DNA of 64,000 nucleotides from contig JANJXV010000192.1 in NCBI GenBank assembly GCA_024803745.1, positions 62,001-126,000 on the forward strand, read 5' to 3'. The notes beneath the pieces are model-generated. The model saw only the letters and a list, made by a program, of their open reading frames with translations, was not told the origin of the DNA and did no database searches. The translations under genes were made by a program, and so were the position numbers. The DNA is from Megascapheus bottae. Taxonomy: Eukaryota > Chordata > Mammalia > Rodentia > Geomyidae. Positions 62,699 through 64,000 of this stretch are shown in pieces. Numbering within the stretch: position 1 is the stretch's first letter; each line of letters begins with the position of its first letter.

Positions 62699-64000
62699 GG
62701 GATATTTTATCCTTCCTCGTTCAACTTCAGTGTACCAGCTTTTATTTCGTCGTGGTCTCTGAGCAGGTACAAGGGAGAGTGTACTTCGACCGAGTTTGCT
62801 CTATCTCCTAGAGTTGTTCTAGTGAACGTGCTCATTTCTTGTACCACAAGCAAGTTCAATGTTTTAGTTCTTGGACGTTTTCATCCAGTGTAATGCTTAC
62901 TGGATTTTGCCATTCAAATTTCTACGGCATTGCTCTTTCTGCTAGGCGGGGTATTATATGCTTCCTCGTTCAACTTCAGTGTACCAGCTTTTATTTCGTT
63001 GTTGTCTCTGAGCAGGTACAAGGGAGACTGTACTTCCACCGAGTTTGCTCTATCTCCTAGAGTTGTTCTTGTGAACGTGCTCATTTCTTTGACCACAAGC
63101 AACTTCAAGGTATCTCGTGTTACTTCTTTGAGGATTTCATCCAGTGTAATTGGTACTGGATTTTGCCGTTGAACTTCCTACCGAATTGTTCGATCTGCTA
63201 AGATCGTTTTTGTCTGAGCGGGGTATTTTATTTTTTCCCCTGTACCTTCAGTGTATCTGCTTTTATTTCAGCGTGGTGCTTCATGTCGTACAACGGAGAC
63301 GGAGGTACCATTGACATTGCTTTAACTTCTTGGAAGATTTCATCGTAGGTAATGGATACTGTATTTTGCTGTTGAATCTCCTACGGCATTACTCTTTCTG
63401 CTGAGGACCCTCTTGTCTAATCGGGTTATTTTATTCTTCCTCGTTCAACTTCAGTGTACCTGCTTTTATTTCTGCGTGGTGCTTCGTCATGTACAACGGA
63501 GACTGAACTACCATTGACCATTGTTGTATCTAGTATCATTTGTTCGGTGTAAACCTGGGCATTTCTGCTTCCCCAAGTAACTTCAATGTATCTCCTTTCA
63601 CTTCCTGGAGGTTTTCATAGAGTGTCATGGATTTTACTGTTGCAGTCCCTACTGCATTGCTCTTTCTACTAACAACCTTCTTGTCTAAGTTGGGTATTTT
63701 ATTCTTCGTCTTTCAACTTCAGTGTACCAGCTTTTATTTCGTCGTGGTCCCTGAGCAGGTACAAGGGAGAGTGTGCTTCCACCGAGATTGCTCTATCTCC
63801 TAGAGTTGTTCTTGTGAACGTGGTCATTTCTTTGAACACCAGCAACTTCAATGTATCTCGTTACTTCGAGGATTTCATTCAGTGTAATTGTTACTGGATT
63901 TTGAAGTAGGGCTTCCTACGGAATTGTTCGATCTGCTAAGATCGTTTTTGTCTAAGCGGGGTATTATATTTCCACTCCCTGCACCTTCAGTATATCTGCT
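62699..64000 (+). repeat. HOR unit 24 (partial, cut by window end)
   Basis: First 1302 bp of a unit: M1 to M5 complete and the first 42 bp of M6 (63959-64000). Markers readable: a=G..G, b=CC. The array evidently continues past the window. Confidence 0.95.

Larger units (their letters stand above)
1..64000 (+). repeat. Satellite DNA array: 23.5 tandem copies of a 2726 bp ten-monomer higher-order repeat
   Basis: The same 2726 bp text recurs head to tail from the first to the last base with no interruption, inversion or foreign insert. Unit boundaries were placed at the GGGATATTTTATCC start of the first monomer, and every one was checked in the sequence. Units differ at only a few positions each, while the ten monomers inside a unit are far more diverged. 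That two-level pattern is the hallmark of a higher-order satellite, as in primate alpha satellite, homogenised by unequal exchange. All monomers point the same way and the + strand is T-rich and A-poor. No gene, tRNA, rRNA or transposon is visible in any stretch. The family is not one I recognise. TTAGGG-type islands argue for an animal or other TTAGGG-telomere eukaryote. Phase of the unit is arbitrary. Confidence 0.98.

Noticed and set aside
1..64000. CRISPR array
   Set aside because: Periods of about 270 and 2726 bp, no short repeat with unique spacers, no cas genes, and the contents point to a eukaryote.
1..64000. Ribosomal DNA spacer repeats or a tandem gene cluster
   Set aside because: No rRNA, tRNA or histone-like sequence is visible in any unit, and no long open frame interrupts the monomers.

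Overview
The whole 64 kb is one uninterrupted eukaryotic satellite DNA array. I find no protein-coding gene, RNA gene, transposon, integrase, CRISPR array or bacterial operon in it. It consists of 23 complete copies and one partial copy of a higher-order repeat (HOR) of 2726 bp, all head to tail in the same orientation. Units start at 1, 2727, 5453, 8182, 10907, 13633, 16358, 19084, 21810, 24535, 27261 and then every 2726 bp to 62699. Most units differ from their neighbours at only a few bases. Four units (3, 4, 6, 9) lack one C, and unit 3 also carries a 7 bp insertion and a 3 bp loss, giving lengths of 2725 or 2729 bp.

Each HOR unit holds ten diverged monomers (M1-M10), each derived from an ancestral repeat of about 270-285 bp. 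A full monomer begins with GGGTATTTTAT or a variant, followed by a TTCAACTTCAGTGTACC-like box, a GTACAAGGGAGACTGTAC-like hairpin, a GCTCTATCTCCTAGAG-like box, an ATCCAGT/ACTGGAT hairpin, and a tail ending GTCTAAGCG. Monomers fall into three sequence families: I (M1, M2, M5, M9), II (M6, M7, M10) and III (M4), with mosaics (M3 = III/II, M8 = III/I). M1, M3, M7 and M8 carry internal deletions. M7 is interrupted by 116 bp of degenerate vertebrate-type telomeric repeat (TTAGGG with TTTAGGG, TAAGGG and TTACTG variants), so the array holds a telomere-like island every 2.7 kb, 23 in total, always with the G-rich strand on +.

The organism is a eukaryote whose ancestral telomere repeat is TTAGGG. That fits animals (vertebrates and many invertebrates) best but does not identify a species. 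The setting is probably subtelomeric, pericentromeric or other constitutive heterochromatin (inference). All open reading frames are short (104 codons or fewer), overlap one another on both strands, restart with every repeat and show no purifying selection, so I annotate no CDS.

The informative content is the architecture and the inter-unit variation. Shared markers, given as offsets in unit 1, are: (a) linked sites 587/607, G..G or C..C; (b) CC or C at 830-831; (c) T or G at 1584; (d) T or C at 1736; (e) C or A at 2692. They reassort in all combinations for several pairs, which shows past unequal exchange or gene conversion inside the array.
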